NCBI GenBank assembly: GCA_016182905.1
Contig: JACPFR010000016.1
Location: 1-64,000 of the forward strand
Direction of reading: 5' to 3'
Source of the DNA: Elusimicrobiota bacterium
GTDB taxonomy: Bacteria; Elusimicrobiota; Elusimicrobia; UBA1565; UBA9628
Length of the DNA stretch: 64,000 nt
Part shown: positions 1 to 8,836 of the stretch, piece by piece
Layout: every line of letters begins with the position of its first letter
How positions within the stretch are numbered: position 1 is the first letter of the stretch
Program-made: the position numbers and the translations under genes
The notes under the pieces: generated by a model
What the model was told of the DNA's origin: nothing
Database searches by the model: none
The model's input: only the letters and a program-made list of their open reading frames with translations

Positions 1-2
1 CG

Positions 3-1430
3 GGACCTGCCGCCGAGGGCGCCGCCCCGGGCGCCGGCGCCGGCGCGGGGAACGGCCCCGGCGCCGGCGGCGCGGCCGCGGCGCAGGCCGCGATCCAGGG
101 GATCAGCGACGCGATCGCGGGCGGGTCGCTCGAGCGCACGATGATGGCCCTCGTCGAGAAGGCCGTGCCCGACCCCGTCCTGCGCAAGAAGGTCATCGAG
201 CAGGTCATGAAGCTGCTCGAGAGCGACATCGCCAAGCGCGTCGAGGAGGTCACGGTCCCGCTCAAGCGCGAGAAGAAGACCCTCGAGAACGAGGCGAAGC
301 GCACCGACAGCGTGCTGAGCAACATGGTCGAGGGCGTCGTCGTCGTCGACGACCAGGGCAAGATCCTGATGATGAACCCGGCCGCCGAGCAGATCTACGG
401 CCAGACGCTGGCGCAGAGCGCCGGCAAGCCGATCACCGACAAGCCGAGCGAGCAGTTCATCGTGACGATGGCCAACGAGCTCTCGACCCCGGCCGACCGG
501 GACATCGCCGCCGACGTCAAGCTCCAGGGCGCGGCCGACACGCAGCGGACCTTGCGCGCCTCCAGCGCCGTCGTCAAGACCGAGGAAGGCAAGGTCGTCG
601 GCATGGTCTCCGCTTTGCCCGACGCGACGAAGCACAAGGAACTGCAGCGGATGCAGCGCGATTTCGTCGCCCACGTCACCCACGAGCTGCGGGCGCCGCT
701 GTCGTCGATCCGCGCCGCGCTCGAGATCCTGCAGGGCCAGTTCGCCGGTAAGATCGAGGAGGACGAGACTCGGATGCTCAACACCGCCCTCAAGAACTCC
801 GACCGCCTGGCCGAGATGATCAACAGCATCCTCGATTTCTCCAAGATCGAGTCCGGCCAGATGGAGGTGTTCACGAAGCCGACGGATGCCGTGAAGATCG
901 CCCAGGACGCGGTCGACAGCCTCCAGCCGTGGGCCCAGAAGAAGCGCATCGGGCTGACCTTGTCCGCGCCGGACGGCCTGCCGCTCGTCCAGTCCGACGC
1001 GCCGCGCACGGTCCAGGTCATCGTCAATCTGCTCTCCAACGCGATCAAGTTCACGCCGGCCGGCGGCAGCATCAAGGTCGCGTTGGCGAAGCGCGCCGAG
1101 GGCAACCAGGGCTTCGTCGAGTACTCGGTCAAGGACACCGGCCCCGGGATCGCCAAAGCCGAGCAGGCGAAGGTCTTCGAGAAGTTCGTCCAGATCGCCT
1201 CCGGCGAGACCCACGTCGGCGGCACGGGCCTGGGGTTGTCCATCGCGAAGGCGCTCGTCCACCTGCAGAAGGGCAAGATGTGGATCGAGAGCGAGGCCGG
1301 CCAGGGCGCCGATTTCCTGTTCACCTTGCCCGTCCACGTCGCGGAGTCGGTCGAGGCGTCCTACGTTCGCACGAAGGCCCCGCCGCCGGCGCGCCTGTCG
1401 TGGTGGAAGAAGCTCCTCGGCCTCAAGTGA
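3..1430 (+). CDS. Sensor histidine kinase (PAS, HisKA, HATPase), 5' end outside window
   Basis: Membrane-free portion of a two-component sensor kinase that would autophosphorylate on histidine and pass phosphate to an unseen response regulator. Counting from an internal ATG at 141, a helical segment (1-55) leads to a PAS-like domain (about 56-165). The H-box HVTHELRAPLSS follows, with the phospho-accepting His at about residue 181, then an N-box (NLLSNAIKFTP), G1 (DTGPGIA), F-box (FEKF) and G2 (GTGLGLSI). The reading frame stays open upstream of 141 to the window edge and encodes a Gly/Ala/Pro-rich linker, so the true start and probably an extra N-terminal domain lie before the window. Its last 8 bp overlap the convergent comF-like gene. 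The kinase call is firm; signal and partner are unknown. Confidence 0.9.
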   Translation, partial: GPAAEGAAPGAGAGAGNGPGAGGAAAAQAAIQGISDAIAGGSLERTMMALVEKAVPDPVLRKKVIEQVMKLLESDIAKRVEEVTVPLKREKKTLENEAKRTDSVLSNMVEGVVVVDDQGKILMMNPAAEQIYGQTLAQSAGKPITDKPSEQFIVTMANELSTPADRDIAADVKLQGAADTQRTLRASSAVVKTEEGKVVGMVSALPDATKHKELQRMQRDFVAHVTHELRAPLSSIRAALEILQGQFAGKIEEDETRMLNTALKNSDRLAEMINSILDFSKIESGQMEVFTKPTDAVKIAQDAVDSLQPWAQKKRIGLTLSAPDGLPLVQSDAPRTVQVIVNLLSNAIKFTPAGGSIKVALAKRAEGNQGFVEYSVKDTGPGIAKAEQAKVFEKFVQIASGETHVGGTGLGLSIAKALVHLQKGKMWIESEAGQGADFLFTLPVHVAESVEASYVRTKAPPPARLSWWKKLLGLK

Positions 1431-2145
1431 AGTCCCCGGCCCGCGCGAAGGCGTAGCCCGCCGCGTCCGCCGCCCCCGCCGCGCGCAGCGCCGCCGCGCA
1501 CTCCTCGAGGGTGGTGCCGGTCGCGGCCACGTCGTCGATGACGAGCACGCGCCTGCCGGCGACGAGCGGGGCGGCTCCGTCGCGGAGCGCGTAGGCGCCG
1601 GCCAGCTCGGCGCGCCGCTCGGTCTTCCTCAGCCTCCATGACGGCGGGGCCGCGCGGGCGCGCTCCAGCGCGTCGAGGAGCGGCCAGCCCGTCGCGGCGG
1701 CGAGCTCCCGCGCGAGCAGTTCGGCCTGGTTGTAGCCGCGCTCCCGCTCGCGCCCGGGATGGATGGGAACCGCGAGGAGCGCGTCGAAGCCCGAGAGCTC
1801 CGGGTGCAAGGTCAGCGCGGCGGCCATGAGACGGCCCGCCGCCTTCGCCGCCGGACGGGAGCCCCGGAACTTGAAGGCGTGCACGAGCGAGGCCGCCGGT
1901 CCGCGGTGCGCGGCCGCGGCCCGGATCAGCCGGCAGGCGAAGCGGCGTCCCGCGCAGTCCGGGCAGAAGGGCGAGGGGCCGCCGCGGCGCCCGGCGCAGC
2001 GGACGCAGGCCGGCTCCGGAGGCGGCGGCAGCGCGCCGGCGCAGGCCCGGCACAGCGGCCCGTCGGAGCGGCGCAGGTCCTCGCGGCAATGCGCGCAGGC
2101 CCGGGGGAGGAGGATGTCGAGCGCGAGCTCCCAGCAAAGTCCCAT
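1423..2145 (-). CDS. ComF-family phosphoribosyltransferase-like protein
   Basis: 240-residue ComF-type protein. In naturally competent bacteria ComF helps move single-stranded DNA into the cytoplasm, but homologues also occur without competence. The N-terminus carries four CxxC pairs (CAHC, CRAC, CVRC, CPDC between residues 16 and 65), as expected for the zinc-binding region. The C-terminal half is a PRTase fold with the PRPP-loop motif VLVIDDVAATGTT near residue 200 and the family signature ERGYNQAELLA. Length is normal for the family. The ATG at 2145 has only a weak purine stretch before it. It is convergent with the histidine kinase. No other competence gene is seen here. Confidence 0.9.
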   Translation of the reverse strand: MGLCWELALDILLPRACAHCREDLRRSDGPLCRACAGALPPPPEPACVRCAGRRGGPSPFCPDCAGRRFACRLIRAAAAHRGPAASLVHAFKFRGSRPAAKAAGRLMAAALTLHPELSGFDALLAVPIHPGRERERGYNQAELLARELAAATGWPLLDALERARAAPPSWRLRKTERRAELAGAYALRDGAAPLVAGRRVLVIDDVAATGTTLEECAAALRAAGAADAAGYAFARAGDFT

Positions 2146-2203
2146 CCTTTCATACGATCGAGGCCCCCTAAAAGTTCCATGGCGGAAGGCGTCCCGACCC
2201 CCC

Positions 2204-2232
2204 TTGACCCCGGAAATTCGCGGGGTTACACT
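2204..2232 (+). promoter_or_regulatory. Sigma70-type promoter for the exported protein gene at 2256
   Basis: A -35-like TTGACC (2204-2209) and a -10-like TACACT (2227-2232) are separated by 17 bp. The start codon lies 23 nt after the -10, with a Shine-Dalgarno GGAGGGG at 2244-2250 between them. This is a normal leadered arrangement and contrasts with the many TANNNT-near-start genes elsewhere in the window. Confidence 0.55.
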
Positions 2233-2255
2233 TCGTCCTGGGCGGAGGGGATATC

Positions 2256-3383
2256 ATGATCATGAAACGCTTGGCGCTGGCGGCGGCGATCCTCACGGCG
2301 GCGGCCGGGACGGCGAGGGCCTGCCTTCCGGGCTGGGACTGCTGCAAGTGGAACGACGAGAAGCACCAGACGCCGAAATACGTCGTCGGGCGCATCCTCT
2401 ACGCCTTCCCCCATACGCCCGCGGGCCTGAAGCAAGCGCTTCCCGTCATCAACGCGGTGTATCCGGGCACCGAGATCCTCCCCGGGAAAGGGGACAAGGT
2501 CCGTATCCCCTGCGTCGGCGTCGTCGACCTCGTCGTCGCCGCCGGCGAGGGCGGGAAAGGCTGGTGGTGGGGCGCCGACGATAAGCGCAACGAGTGCGGC
2601 AAATGCAGCCCCAACCGCTGCGACCAGGTGTCGAAGTCGACGAAATGCGGAGGCTCCGAAGGGCCCGGGGCCGGCGCCGCGGCCGGCACCGGAGCCGGCG
2701 TCGGCCAGGCCGGCTCGGGCTACGGCGGCGCCGCGACCAACTGCTCGGGGGTGAAGGTCCCCAACCGGCTCGCGCTCCTGGAGCGGGTCGCGCGGGAGAA
2801 TCCCGACGAGTGGAGCGGCAAGCTCAATCCGAAGGAAGACGAATGCCGGGCCGACTCCCGCTACCTGGACCTGGCGGTCGACGCCCTGCGCCGTGAGGAC
2901 CGGCGCTGGGGCTACAACTGCAAGCGCGGCGACTGCAATAACCCCTCGCACGACGTCGTCGCCTACTATTTCGGGCAGGGCGAGCCGTACGAAGGGGCGC
3001 CCCAGGTGATGCTCGTCGACATGATCGCGTCGTCGTGCGCCCATGACGCCCGTCCCGGGTGGCTGCCGCTCGAGTTCGCCTCCGGCGCGGGCTGGACGAG
3101 CACGGGCCGGTTCAAGGGCGGCCCCCGCCAGAACGTCGTCGTCGACTGCCCGAAGAACAGCCCGACGCCGACGACGTCGGTCGCTCCGCTCGGCGGCTCC
3201 GGGGGCTCGGCGGCGCCGGCTTCGGGATCGAACGCGCGGCCGGCTGCGAGGAGCGACGAGCCTCACGGGCTCATCGGCAATCGCGGCGGCAAAGCCCCTC
3301 TCGTCGAGGGCCCGGACGAGGCCATGGAGGCGCCGCCCGCGCCCGAACCCCCCCAGGAAGAGGAAGAACAGCCGCAGGAATAA
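2256..3383 (+). CDS. Exported Cys-rich protein of unknown function
   Basis: 375 residues with a Sec signal peptide (about 1-22, ending near TARA-C). The mature part has around fifteen cysteines, suggesting disulfide bonding outside the cytoplasm. A Gly/Ala-rich linker (about 137-165) divides two folded parts. The second contains a short segment rich in Trp, Cys and Asp (RRWGYNCKRGDCNNPSHD), and the tail (about 310-375) is disordered and ends in Pro/Glu repeats. The start at 2256 is chosen for the Shine-Dalgarno GGAGGGG 5 nt upstream; the ATG at 2262 is possible. It is followed after 8 bp by a putative metallopeptidase gene, so the two are probably co-transcribed. I do not recognise the family. 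Confidence 0.75.
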   Translation: MIMKRLALAAAILTAAAGTARACLPGWDCCKWNDEKHQTPKYVVGRILYAFPHTPAGLKQALPVINAVYPGTEILPGKGDKVRIPCVGVVDLVVAAGEGGKGWWWGADDKRNECGKCSPNRCDQVSKSTKCGGSEGPGAGAAAGTGAGVGQAGSGYGGAATNCSGVKVPNRLALLERVARENPDEWSGKLNPKEDECRADSRYLDLAVDALRREDRRWGYNCKRGDCNNPSHDVVAYYFGQGEPYEGAPQVMLVDMIASSCAHDARPGWLPLEFASGAGWTSTGRFKGGPRQNVVVDCPKNSPTPTTSVAPLGGSGGSAAPASGSNARPAARSDEPHGLIGNRGGKAPLVEGPDEAMEAPPAPEPPQEEEEQPQE

Positions 3384-3391
3384 GGGACGAC

Positions 3392-4315
3392 GTGACCTAC
3401 GCCCTTCTCCTGCTCCTCGCGTGGCCCTTCGCCGCGCGCGCCGCGGCGCCGCCCGATCCCTCCGCGCTGGAGTCCTACGGCTTCGACCCGTCCGTGCCGC
3501 TGCCGCGGGTGAAGACCATCCCGCCCTGGCTCCTCAAGGCCTGGGCGGACACCGACGAGATGCCGTACGAGGCGTACTCGCCGACCGCGCCGGAGGCCGC
3601 GGTGCTGGCCTCCGCCTTCGACGGCCTGCCCCCGCCGATGAAGAAGGTCCTGTCCGAACGCGTGATCGCGGTCTACCTCGTCAAGAACCTCAAGGGCAAC
3701 GGCATCACCAATTGGGTCCTGGATCCGTCGAGCCGGACCTACGTCTACATGATCCTCAATCCGGCCGGGTTCCGTCAGACCTTGTCCGAGCTGATGACCG
3801 AGCGCGACCTCACGTTGTTCCGGGGCAAGGCCGATCTGAGCGTGGAGGCGGGAGACGGGCCGGGCATCCTGTACAGCGTGGCTCATGAGTCCGCTCATGC
3901 CTTCGACTACGTGAGATACGTCACCCCTTTTACCGAGCCGGGCTTGCATCGCGTCCTAAATCCCGGGTTCAAGGGAAAGAAGCCCTGGGACGCGTGGTCG
4001 GACTATGCCGAGCCGAAGCCCGCGGCGGACTACCCGTTGCGCGCGAAGCTGCATTTCTACGGCTTCGGCGATCCCGAGCTCGCGCCGGCGCAGGCGGCCG
4101 AGCTGTGCTCGCAGTGGGCGCGGACTCCTTTCGCCTCGTTCTACGGCAGCCGCTCGTGGGCCGAGGACCTGGCCGAGCTGTTCGTCCTGCGGCATCTGAC
4201 GGAGGACCTCCGCCGGCCCTTGCGGCGGACCTGCGCGGGCCGGACGTATTCGCCGTGGGAGAACCCCAAGGTGCGCGCCCGCGCCGAGCGCCTACTCGCG
4301 CCGCTGTACCGCTGA
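3392..4315 (+). CDS. Putative exported zinc metallopeptidase-like protein (HExxH)
   Basis: 307 residues from a GTG start 8 bp after the preceding stop; an N-terminal hydrophobic segment (TYALLLLLAWPFAARAAA) looks like a signal peptide. Residues 165-169 read HESAH, an HExxH zincin motif. A plausible third zinc ligand is a Glu in the conserved-looking WAEDLAELF segment (about residues 258-262). The rest is not assigned to a known family. The preceding Cys-rich exported protein could be a partner or substrate, but that rests only on adjacency. The motif can occur by chance, so peptidase activity is a moderate-confidence inference. Confidence 0.7.
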   Translation: MTYALLLLLAWPFAARAAAPPDPSALESYGFDPSVPLPRVKTIPPWLLKAWADTDEMPYEAYSPTAPEAAVLASAFDGLPPPMKKVLSERVIAVYLVKNLKGNGITNWVLDPSSRTYVYMILNPAGFRQTLSELMTERDLTLFRGKADLSVEAGDGPGILYSVAHESAHAFDYVRYVTPFTEPGLHRVLNPGFKGKKPWDAWSDYAEPKPAADYPLRAKLHFYGFGDPELAPAQAAELCSQWARTPFASFYGSRSWAEDLAELFVLRHLTEDLRRPLRRTCAGRTYSPWENPKVRARAERLLAPLYR

Positions 4316-4339
4316 CCCCAAAAAAGTAAAGTCAAGGAC

Positions 4340-5872
4340 ATGAATCGGCGCTGGGTCATCCCCCTCGGCATGGTCCTGGCCTTCGGCTGGCATCTGGCGC
4401 TGCGCCGGCACGGCGTCGGCCTGCCGCTGCTCTCCGACGAGGGCGAGTACGCCTACGCGGCCCGCGTCTGGTCCGAGGGCGGGCTTCCCTACCGCGACGT
4501 CTTCAACCAGAAGCCGCCGATGACCATCGCCGTCTACCGGGCGACCGCGGCGCTCTCCGATTCTCCGGCGGCGCCCCGGTTCGCCGCGATGGCGGCGGTG
4601 CTCCTGACGGGGCTCGCCCTGCTGCTGCTCGCGCCGAAGCGCTGGAGCCCCGCCGCGCGGCTTGCGGCGCCGGCCGCGTATTTCGTGCTGAGCACCATGC
4701 CCGTCGGCGATTTCGGCTTTCCCGCCAACACCGAGGTGTTCGCGGCGGCCTTCGCGGCCTGGGCCGTCTGGGCCGCGAGCCGCGCGGACCGGCGCTTCGC
4801 CGCGCTGGGCGGGGTGCTGGCGGGCGCGGCGCTGATGACGAAGCAGACCGCGCTGTGGCCGGTCCTGGCCGCGGGGATCCTCGCCGCGTGGCGGGGGGAG
4901 CGGCGCTGGGACCCGAAGGCGGCGGCCGCGTTCGCCCTCGGCGCGGCCGCGATCCCGGCGTTCTGGCTCGGCTATTTCGCGGCGCGCGGCGGCCTGGAGC
5001 CCTTCTGGGACTGCGTCGTCGCCGGCAACATGCGCTACGCCGCGCAGGCCGATTGGGCCGCGGCGGCGGAGCAGGCCCGGTTCTTCGCCGTCGACCTGGG
5101 CCCGGCGTTCCTGAAGGGGAGCTGGCCGGCGTGGGCGCTCGCGGCTTTCGGGCTGAGGGGGCTCGAGGTCCGGTGGGAGAACCGCGGCGAGCTGGCCGCG
5201 GCGCTGTGGCTGGCCGGGGGGTTGCTCGCCGCCGCCACGGGGCTTCTCCTGTTCCCGCATTACTTCCTGCAGGCGGCGCCGCCGCTATGCCTCGCCGCGG
5301 CGTACGGCGTCGAGCGCCTGCGCGGGGAGAAGACGCGCTGGGCGGCGGTGGCCGCGCTGGCGCTGGTCCCCGCCGCGGCCGGCGGGGATTTCTACTTCGC
5401 CAAGGGCCGCGAGGCCGTCGCCAAGGATCTGCTGTACCCGAGCCCCCTGCTCGAGACCGAGGCCCTCGGCGCTTGGCTGCGCGAGCGCACGGCCCCCGGC
5501 GATCCCATCTGGGTGTTCGGCTCCGAGCCCGCGCTGTACGTCTACGCCGGGCGCCGCGCCGCGACGCGGCACGACTTCGTCTACCCCTTGACCATGTTCC
5601 CCAAGAGCCCGGAGCCGCTCGAGGCCGAGCTCGCCGCCCTGCGGGCGGCGAAGCCGGCCTTCGTCGTCTACGTCAATCAGCCGATCTCGACCTTGATCGG
5701 CTCTCGCCTCGGCCTGGCGTTCCGCGACGCGATCCGCGAGTGGCTCGCGGCCGACTACCGCCTCGAGGGCTACGTCCCCGTACCCCGCGAGCCGAAGCCG
5801 TTCTCGTTCGTCGGCGCGCGGGCCCCGGACTGGAGCGCCCAGAACCGCCTCTACGTGTTCAGGCGCCGCTAG
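4340..5872 (+). CDS. GT-C membrane glycosyltransferase (ArnT/PMT-like)
   Basis: 510-residue polytopic membrane protein with roughly ten hydrophobic helices and a soluble C-terminal part. The first periplasmic loop has the acidic motif SDEGEYAYAARVW expected of GT39/GT83-type enzymes that use polyprenyl-phosphate sugars, followed by FNQKPPM, a hallmark of the ArnT/PMT loop. Acceptor and sugar are unknown. A TAAAGT hexamer (4327-4332) ends 7 nt before the ATG, with no well-spaced Shine-Dalgarno, so the mRNA may be leaderless. Its last 4 bp overlap the convergent transporter gene. Confidence 0.85.
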   Translation: MNRRWVIPLGMVLAFGWHLALRRHGVGLPLLSDEGEYAYAARVWSEGGLPYRDVFNQKPPMTIAVYRATAALSDSPAAPRFAAMAAVLLTGLALLLLAPKRWSPAARLAAPAAYFVLSTMPVGDFGFPANTEVFAAAFAAWAVWAASRADRRFAALGGVLAGAALMTKQTALWPVLAAGILAAWRGERRWDPKAAAAFALGAAAIPAFWLGYFAARGGLEPFWDCVVAGNMRYAAQADWAAAAEQARFFAVDLGPAFLKGSWPAWALAAFGLRGLEVRWENRGELAAALWLAGGLLAAATGLLLFPHYFLQAAPPLCLAAAYGVERLRGEKTRWAAVAALALVPAAAGGDFYFAKGREAVAKDLLYPSPLLETEALGAWLRERTAPGDPIWVFGSEPALYVYAGRRAATRHDFVYPLTMFPKSPEPLEAELAALRAAKPAFVVYVNQPISTLIGSRLGLAFRDAIREWLAADYRLEGYVPVPREPKPFSFVGARAPDWSAQNRLYVFRRR

Positions 5873-6624
5873 CCGCCGTACAGGCCGCGGATGACGCGCC
5901 CCGCGGCGAAGGCCAGCCCCGCCGCGGCGCCGCCGACGCCCAGGGTCTCGAGCCCCGAGCGGAGCAGGGGCGCGCGCAGCACGAGGCCTTTCATCAGCCC
6001 GATCGCGAGGAACGCGACGGCCGTGATCGCGGCGCTGGCGGCGAGCTCCGCGTCCGCGGGGAAGGCGGGAAGAAGGAACGGCAGGAGCGGCATCGAGCCG
6101 GCGGCCGCGAACGCGCCGAACGTCGCGAGGCCGGCGAGCAGTGGGCGGCGCTCCTCGGTCTGAAGGCCGCGCTCCTCCGTCAGCATCGTCTCGACCCACA
6201 GCGCCTCGTCCCGGGTGATCACGGCGACGATCTTCTCGAGGACGGCTCCGTTGAAGCCTTTCCGCCGGAAGATCTGACGGATCTCCTCCCGCTCTCCCCG
6301 CGGGATCCGGGCGATGTGGGACTCCTCCTCGCGCCGGGCCTTGAGCAGCTCCTCGCGCCGGCTCTTCACGCTCAGGTAGTTGCCGGCGGCCATGCTGAAC
6401 CCGTCGGCGAGGAGGTTGGCGCAGCCGAGCACGACGATCGCCGCGTCGGGCAGACCGCCGCCCGCCGCGCCCGCGACGACGGCGAAGGTGGTGACGCAGC
6501 CGTCGACGCCGCCGAGCACCGCGTCGCCGAGATGGCTGTGGCGGCGCCGTTCGCCGAGGCGGCGCCGGATCGCCGAGGGCCGGTGCAGCTCCTTAAGGTC
6601 GCGCGACTCCGCGGGCTCGTTCAT
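5869..6624 (-). CDS. VIT1/CCC1-family transporter
   Basis: 251 residues. The N-terminal half has HSHLGDAVLGGVDGCVTTFA, typical of the VIT1/CCC1 family of Fe(II)/Mn(II) transporters, and LLADGFSMAAGNYLSVKS, typical of its second helix. A cytoplasmic charged helical region (about residues 85-150) rich in Glu and Arg matches the metal-binding hairpin of VIT proteins. Three more hydrophobic helices follow. The ATG at 6624 is preferred over an upstream GTG at 6669 because the extra 15 residues are unlike the family. Probable role: moving iron or manganese across the inner membrane. Confidence 0.85.
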   Translation of the reverse strand: MNEPAESRDLKELHRPSAIRRRLGERRRHSHLGDAVLGGVDGCVTTFAVVAGAAGGGLPDAAIVVLGCANLLADGFSMAAGNYLSVKSRREELLKARREEESHIARIPRGEREEIRQIFRRKGFNGAVLEKIVAVITRDEALWVETMLTEERGLQTEERRPLLAGLATFGAFAAAGSMPLLPFLLPAFPADAELAASAAITAVAFLAIGLMKGLVLRAPLLRSGLETLGVGGAAAGLAFAAGRVIRGLYGG

Positions 6625-6699
6625 GGTTCGCCTCGGGGAAAGCTGACCATGGAACGGCCCGCGAGGCACAGTGCGCGGCTGTAACGAACCTGTGCCGGT

Positions 6700-7491
6700 C
6701 TAGAAGGCGGAGCGCCACCACTCGTAGTGGTCCTTCTCGAGCTCCTTGGGGGAAGGCATCGGGAAGAACACGAGCTCGCTGGCGCCGGCGAACCAGAAGC
6801 CGTGGCGGATCAGCCGCCACGACGCCGCGGTCAAGGTCGAGTTGAGGCTGACCGTCTTCGTCTTTTTGTCCGAGTTCTCCTTGAGCTCGAGCAGGTAGTC
6901 GTGGAGGCGGTTCGGGTAGGTGTCCGGGATCGGGCAGGTCAGCATGTCCCGGTTCTGGTTCATGTGGAGGAAGGTCTCCACGTCGAACTCGTACTGCGTG
7001 AACAGGATCTTCGGCGCGCCCTTCGACCGCGTCTCGGAGGTGATGTACTTGGCGAACGCGCGCTGGTCGAGCGTCGAGGCGACCATGTTGCTGAGCGGGC
7101 AGATCTCCTGATACACCCGCACGAGGCCGGGCTCGTTGACCGCGGTGTAGGGCTTCGCCTTCAGCTCGAGGGCCTTGCCGTCGGTCGTGACGAGATACAG
7201 GCTCTTCAGCGCCTTCAGGTCGATGTGCTCGAGCACGGCGTAGGACGAGATGAACTTCGTCTTCTTCGGCGAGCCGTCCGGATGCGGGACGGTCTCCTTC
7301 AGGTAATGGTCGATGTCGAAATATCCGTCGCGGAAGCCCGGGTCGAGCTCGGCGAAGATCACCTTGCCTTCGTAGTGCTTCGAGCTCCCGATGGTGTAGT
7401 GCTCCGCGAATTTCTCCGGCGGGAGCTGGGACGCGACGAGCGCGTTGACGGGGTGGACGATGACGTACAGGTGCTTCTCTAGGGTGGGCAT
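6700..7491 (-). CDS. Conserved-looking cytoplasmic protein, family not recognised
   Basis: 263 residues, no signal peptide and no membrane segment. The sequence has a balanced composition with many aromatic residues and few low-complexity stretches, so it is clearly a real folded protein. It begins MPTLEKHLYVIVHPVNALVA and ends EKDHYEWWRSAF. The ATG at 7491 is chosen because GGAGGA sits about 7 nt upstream; the in-frame ATG at 7509 would bury that site. This is one of the few first genes in the window with a clear Shine-Dalgarno. No catalytic motif stands out and neighbours give no clue. Confidence 0.7.
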   Translation of the reverse strand: MPTLEKHLYVIVHPVNALVASQLPPEKFAEHYTIGSSKHYEGKVIFAELDPGFRDGYFDIDHYLKETVPHPDGSPKKTKFISSYAVLEHIDLKALKSLYLVTTDGKALELKAKPYTAVNEPGLVRVYQEICPLSNMVASTLDQRAFAKYITSETRSKGAPKILFTQYEFDVETFLHMNQNRDMLTCPIPDTYPNRLHDYLLELKENSDKKTKTVSLNSTLTAASWRLIRHGFWFAGASELVFFPMPSPKELEKDHYEWWRSAF

Positions 7492-7536
7492 AGGGGTTCC
7501 TCCACTCATCCCCTAGCAACAAAACGGCCGGGAATT

Positions 7537-8730
7537 TCAGTACAGCAGGTATTTGGCGCGCCCGGCGTCGAAGGCGCGCCAGCTCGCCTCGTAGGCCGCG
7601 AGGATCGCGCCGGGGTGCTCGGAGGACTCGAGGACGGAACGGAAGATGTTCCGGTCGGCCTTCATCGCGGCGCCGCCGGCGCCGGCCCAGGACACCGCGA
7701 CGATCCGCGACCGGCGCAGCGCGCCGACGGCGTGGACGAAGATGTCGAGGCTGCGGACCTTCTTGCGGTCCACGACGTCCACGCGCACGCCGCGGCAGGG
7801 CTTGCCCGCGTAGATGTCCTGGGCCGGGGTCCGATCCTCGACCTGGAACCGCGCTCCTTCCAGCCCCGCCGCGTCCAGGGCGCGGACCATGGCGGCGGCG
7901 TCGAGGTCCGGCGCGCCGAACCAGAGGAAAGGCTCGTCCGTGCCGCGGCCGACGGAGTACGGGCTCGACTCGAAGCCCACGAAGCCGGCGTACAGGATGG
8001 CCGCGTCCAGCCCCCGTATGTTCGGCGAGGGGTTGATCCACGGATACGCGGTCTCGTCGTAGAGCGTGGAGCGCGTCCAGCCTTGCAGCGGCACGACGCT
8101 GAGCCGGAGCGCGAGCCCCTTCACGGCGGCGTGCAGGCGCGCCATCTCGCCCGGCGTCATGCCGTGGCGGACCGGCACCGGGAAGTAGCCGGTGAAATCG
8201 AACGGCGCTTCCAGCACCGGCCCTTCGAGGACCTCTCCGCCCAGCGGGTTGGGGCGGTCGAGGACCACGAACTCGAGGCCGTGCTTGGCCGCCTCCTCCA
8301 TGCACATCCCCATCGTGCTCAGGTAGGTGTAGGCGCGGGCGCCGACGTCCTGGATGTCGAAGACGAGGACGTCGATCCCCTTCAGCATCTCCGCGGTCGG
8401 ACGCCGCGTCTTGCCGTACAGGCTGTAGACGGGAAGCCCCGTCACCGGGTCCTTCGTGTCGCCGACGGGGTCGCCGTCGCGGCGGTCGCCCCGGAAGCCG
8501 TGCTCGGGGCTGAAGATGGCGACGAGCCGGAGCTTCTTCGAGGCGAAGAGGAGGTCCACCGTGCTGCGTCCCGCGTAGTCGGCGCCGGTGTGGTTGGTGA
8601 TGACGCCCACGCGCTTGCCGCGCAGGAGCTCGAAGTCCGCGCGCTCGAGCGCGTCGATGCCGGCGAGCAGGGCCGCGGAGGCGGGAGCGGCCGCCGCCAA
8701 GAACAGCGCCAGCGCCATCAGGGCTCTCAT
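7537..8730 (-). CDS. NamZ-like exo-beta-N-acetylmuramidase (DUF1343 family), exported
   Basis: 397 residues with a signal peptide (MRALMALALFLAAAAPASA). The mature part matches the DUF1343 family, whose characterised member NamZ removes MurNAc from the non-reducing ends of peptidoglycan fragments. Recognisable family segments are GVITNHTGAD, SPEHGFRGD, FDIQDVGARAYTY, DRPNPLGG and PSPNIRGLDAAILY. It would act in the periplasm in wall recycling. The start at 8730 gives a proper signal peptide; a TAGGGT hexamer ends 7 nt before it and no Shine-Dalgarno is visible. The gene is divergent from the next histidine kinase. Confidence 0.88.
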   Translation of the reverse strand: MRALMALALFLAAAAPASAALLAGIDALERADFELLRGKRVGVITNHTGADYAGRSTVDLLFASKKLRLVAIFSPEHGFRGDRRDGDPVGDTKDPVTGLPVYSLYGKTRRPTAEMLKGIDVLVFDIQDVGARAYTYLSTMGMCMEEAAKHGLEFVVLDRPNPLGGEVLEGPVLEAPFDFTGYFPVPVRHGMTPGEMARLHAAVKGLALRLSVVPLQGWTRSTLYDETAYPWINPSPNIRGLDAAILYAGFVGFESSPYSVGRGTDEPFLWFGAPDLDAAAMVRALDAAGLEGARFQVEDRTPAQDIYAGKPCRGVRVDVVDRKKVRSLDIFVHAVGALRRSRIVAVSWAGAGGAAMKADRNIFRSVLESSEHPGAILAAYEASWRAFDAGRAKYLLY

Positions 8731-8836
8731 CGGGTGCACCCTACCAAAGACGAGGACGGTTTCATAGACCAATCCTCAATATCGGCTGTACACTCCGTCT
8801 ATTTCCCTCGCCCTCGCGGAGGCTTACAATCCGTTC

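Noticed and set aside
5869-6669. GTG at 6669 as start of the VIT1/CCC1-type gene
   Set aside because: The extra N-terminal residues are not family-like, and ATG at 6624 gives the expected N-terminus.
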